Origin: Diploptera punctata
Taxonomy: Eukaryota > Arthropoda > Insecta > Blattodea > Blaberidae
Assembly (NCBI GenBank): GCA_030220185.1
Contig: JASPKZ010007251.1
Coordinates: forward strand, 563,501 to 627,500
Direction: 5' to 3'
Length of the DNA: 64,000 nucleotides
The notes below the pieces were generated by a model. It was given only the letters and a program-made list of their open reading frames with translations, made no database searches and was not told the DNA's origin. The position numbers and the translations under genes were made by a program. Shown here in pieces: positions 61,591 to 64,000 of the stretch (its first letter is position 1; each line of letters opens with the position of its first letter).

Positions 61591-62149
61591 TCCCTGTAAA
61601 ACGAATATAATTCGTATACTATGAGTATGCAAATATTATCCGATATTACATAGGCTACATTTATTAAATCCTATTCAGATGTAATTAAAAAAACAGAAAT
61701 TTAACAAGGTATTTCAACTATAACTTGTAGGGAAAACATATGGAAAAATATAAATACAAAGAAGGGACCTACATGAAAAATGAAGTTAATTATTTTTTTA
61801 AAAAATCGTTCTCTTTCTTACGGATAAAATCCAAACGCGTTTATTCCAACTTTGCTGTAAAAGTGAAAACAGAAAGAACTATGTCATTGAGGAAATTATT
61901 TTCAATACTTCTATCCTTTCTAGTAAATTTGTTGGAAGCATAAGCCTACTTCGGGCACAATTGTTTCAAAATGGCAAATTTTCAGTAGAATTTCTTAAAC
62001 ATTGAAAAGGAAAGCATTTGAAAAGCGGGGAGGAACAAATTATTTTGAATATTTTCAAACAGTTTAGTGAAAAATATTCCACATTAACCATTGAGAATAT
62101 GGTGAAAATAGCAGTAGAATTTATATGTGAGTCTGCATGGAACATAAAT
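61591..62149. other. No gene recognised
   Basis: A 67-codon frame at 61740-61943 has no domain. Confidence 0.5.
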
Positions 62150-62180
62150 TCTGCGTGACCTCGAGACCACTGCGGTGGAC
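62150..62180 (-). mobile_element. SINE-1 head scrap
   Basis: TGCGTGACCTCGAGACCACT and GCGGTGGAC: the first ~30 bp of SINE-1 with an internal deletion. Confidence 0.75.
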
Positions 62181-62189
62181 ATGGTTTAT

Positions 62190-62915
62190 ATTTTTCTCCC
62201 AACTCATTCTTGGCCATTATTGACATTGTTGTGGATCCTTTCCCACTGGCTTTCCTATAGGCTAATAATTTTTCATGCCCATCTTTCATTTCCCATTCGT
62301 TCCACACATATCCTTTCCTACACAGTCTACTAGACTTACTCATTGTTACTACATCTGATTTCCCATAAAGATTATGCAGCTCACTGTTATCAATTTCCTC
62401 GCAGGCTATATCAAAGTCATAGGTATGGCAGCGCGGACATAAGCTCTCCATATATCCCTATCCTGAGCTAATGTTTTCCAATCATCCCCTAAATAAACTA
62501 CTACCCTAAAATCGTGGTTAATGTTATTCTCCACTTCATTCTTAGTCTACTAACTGGGAGATTTCCCTCTGATTTTCTTACAGGAAACTTTCATGTACCT
62601 CTTTCATTACCCATTCGTGCCACATGTCCTGATCTTCGTAGTTTTCGAGACTTAACTGTTCTTATTATATCTGGTTTCCTATAAAGGCCATGTAGTTCAC
62701 TGTTATGTAATTTTCTCCAATCACCTGTCTGTTCATCTCTCTTTGGTCCAAAATTGTTCCTATGTACTTTATTCTCAAATATTCGTAATTTTCTTTCCTC
62801 CCTTAAAGTAAGAGTCTAATGTTTCGCATCCATATAATACGTAGCCTATCCGTATAACTGGGAGAATAACAGTTTCATATATTTTCACTTTAATGTTTTT
62901 TGAAAGGAGTTCATC
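62190..62915 (-). mobile_element. LINE-A 3' region, two overlapping partial copies
   Basis: 62190-62400 covers the C-terminal segment from GAGAAAAATATAAACC-side codons to ELHNLYGKSDVV. 62420-62915 starts again from the GCGCGGACATAAGCTCTCC end and repeats the same segment further upstream. Two head-to-tail decayed copies. Confidence 0.82.
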
Positions 62916-62929
62916 TTAATGTTAGTCTC

Positions 62930-63030
62930 TCTTTGGCTCAAAAATTTTCCAAAACACTTTATTCTCAATACTGGTAATATTTTCTCTGTCCTACAGTAAG
63001 AGACCATGTTTAGATTTATAAAGTGCCACG
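62930..63030 (-). mobile_element. LINE-A scrap
   Basis: TCTCTCTTTGGCTCAAAAAT, CACTTTATTCTCAATACTGG and ACAGTAAGAGACCATG repeat part of the copy just to the left. Confidence 0.75.
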
Positions 63031-63799
63031 GGTAAGGTTACCGTGTTATAAATAGGCCTATTGATAGGGCATATTCAGATTATATGAAATTTAAAAAATA
63101 TATAGTGCGGTGTTTTACGTTTTAAATATACGTTTTACGTTTTAAATACATGATTGGGCATGATACAGACAGAATGTTTTTCCTTCAGAGAATCTTTTTA
63201 GTACGTTCTTGTCACAAATGATGTGTGGAAGGAAAGACAGTTACAGCATAGCGGGGATCTTTAACAGCTTCAGCAGAACACTGCGAGGAATTACTTCCCT
63301 ACATTCCAAACGGCACTTTGATCCGAGATCATTTTACTCTAGGATTCACTCACGTCCAACAAATGAGGGATGTCTTCAAATTTACAGGGATCGTAATTTC
63401 TCTTCTACATGTGTTCAGTCGACCAGAAAAAAAAATACCCTGCTTTTTAACACCGCTAACTTATCTTGGGCCTATAACCCAAGGAAAAGCATTAAGTCGA
63501 AAAAGGTAAAGTTTGAATGTTTAAGAATTTGCGACCTCGCTGTCCGATGGCTCCGACCACTCTCCCCCTAAGACTGACCGCCTTTTCTTATATCTCTCTA
63601 GTTTTTTTTTTTAGACAAGGGATTTTTTTTTAAATACCTCTTGTCTCGCGTTCCTTACAATTTAAAGTCCTTCAGCATATTTTTCTGTTTGTTATTATAA
63701 TAATGTGACTCAAATAATTATTTTTTTGTCTCGTTATAACATGAACTATTAAGAGCTAGAATTTATTTTCTCCGACAATACTGTGTTCTAGGTCTGCTT
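63031..63799. other. No gene recognised
   Basis: The longest frame is 63209-63571 (120 codons, MSQMMCGRKDSYSIAGIFNS…). It has no recognisable domain, and a second frame overlaps it. A tandem TTTTACGTTTTAAATA pair occurs at 63113-63148. Confidence 0.45.
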
Positions 63800-63965
63800 A
63801 TACCATTCATGTCACATGTCCTACCCATCGCATCCAACGAGATTTACTCTTCTAATTACATCTGGTTCCCATAAAAATCATGTTCCTCACTGTTGTGAAG
63901 TCTTCTCCATTTGCCTGTCTGTACACCTCTCTTTGGTCCATTTTTTCTAAAGAACTTTTAATGCT
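63800..63965 (-). mobile_element. LINE-A fragment
   Basis: GTCACATGTCCTACCCATCG, CATCTGGTTCCCATAAAAAT and TCCATTTGCCTGTCTGTACA, as in LINE-A C-terminal codons. Confidence 0.82.
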
Positions 63966-63967
63966 TT

Positions 63968-64000
63968 AGCCGGGAATCGAACCCTGGACCTCTGACTCAC
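63968..64000 (-). repeat. tRNA-like 3' half at the window edge
   Basis: Minus: GAGTCAGAGGTCCAGGGTTC followed by GATTCCCGGCT, a good B box. AGAGGTCC before it is as in cassettes 2 and 3. Cut by the window end, so its class cannot be settled. Confidence 0.6.

Noticed and set aside
61966..62451. A 161-codon minus-strand frame
   Set aside because: It runs from decayed LINE-A through a SINE-1 scrap into unrelated sequence, without a consistent domain.
63209..63571. A 120-codon plus-strand frame
   Set aside because: No recognisable domain, an overlapping frame of similar length, and no splice or promoter context that I can support. Left as unrecognised.

Overview
This window looks like repeat-saturated intergenic DNA from an arthropod nuclear genome, and I find no host protein-coding gene in it. 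It is AT-rich and full of microsatellites. It is built almost entirely from non-LTR retrotransposon (LINE) fragments, tRNA-derived SINEs, foldback elements and small DNA transposons. The style fits a large polyneopteran insect genome such as a cockroach (inference): many diverged RTE-like LINE 3' ends, abundant SINEs, and a very frequent TAGGCCTA motif. Family names used below (LINE-A to LINE-J, SINE-1 to SINE-5, M1, Ra to Rd) are local labels, not database names.

Layout. 0-11 kb: SINE-4, two tRNA-like cassettes, SINE-1 inside (TA)n, a LINE-A copy that is open from its truncation point to its stop (2792-4068, 14-bp target duplication), more LINE-A and SINE-2, then a tandem pair of M1 elements with nested insertions, then two head-to-head SINE-1 copies. 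12-18 kb: SINE-4, SINE-3, a repeated piece with an SDEHGEHFHQ motif, LINE-F, a LINE-A 5'/3' chimera, a Tigger/pogo element with a nested SINE-4, and a LINE-H split by a foldback and a SINE-1. 18-28 kb: LINE-F, LINE-D with an internal duplication, LINE-H, two Harbinger-like MITEs in tandem, a TIR element with a nested SINE-5, then SINE-1 and SINE-3. 28-36 kb: SINE-2, a Penelope-like end, a mitochondrial ND2 insertion (NUMT), a second LINE-A 5'/3' chimera, LINE-G, -C, -I and -E, another Penelope-like foldback, SINE-4, and M1 with a nested LINE-B. 37-48 kb: second SDEHGEHFHQ repeat, LINE-G/E/F/A, SINE-5, a tRNA-like sequence inside a direct repeat, SINE-3, long (GT)n and a third oriented tRNA-like cassette. 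48-64 kb: LINE-D with a nested palindromic Penelope-like element, SINE-2, paired SINE-1, a long-TIR element, the third LINE-A chimera, LINE-F with nested SINE-5, SINE-3 with nested LINE-B, a second M1 pair, and decayed LINE-A.

The signal I consider most worth following is a set of hammerhead-ribozyme-like folds at several loci, four of them within or beside long inverted repeats, as expected for the pseudo-LTRs of Penelope-like elements. Next are the tRNA-like cassettes bracketed by short inverted repeats and present in both orientations relative to one shared flank, and three separate LINE-A copies in which the 5' end is joined directly to the 3' end.

Limits: all homology calls are from reading the sequence and its translations. 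No database search or folding program was run. Element edges are reliable where target-site duplications are given, and approximate (tens of bases) elsewhere.
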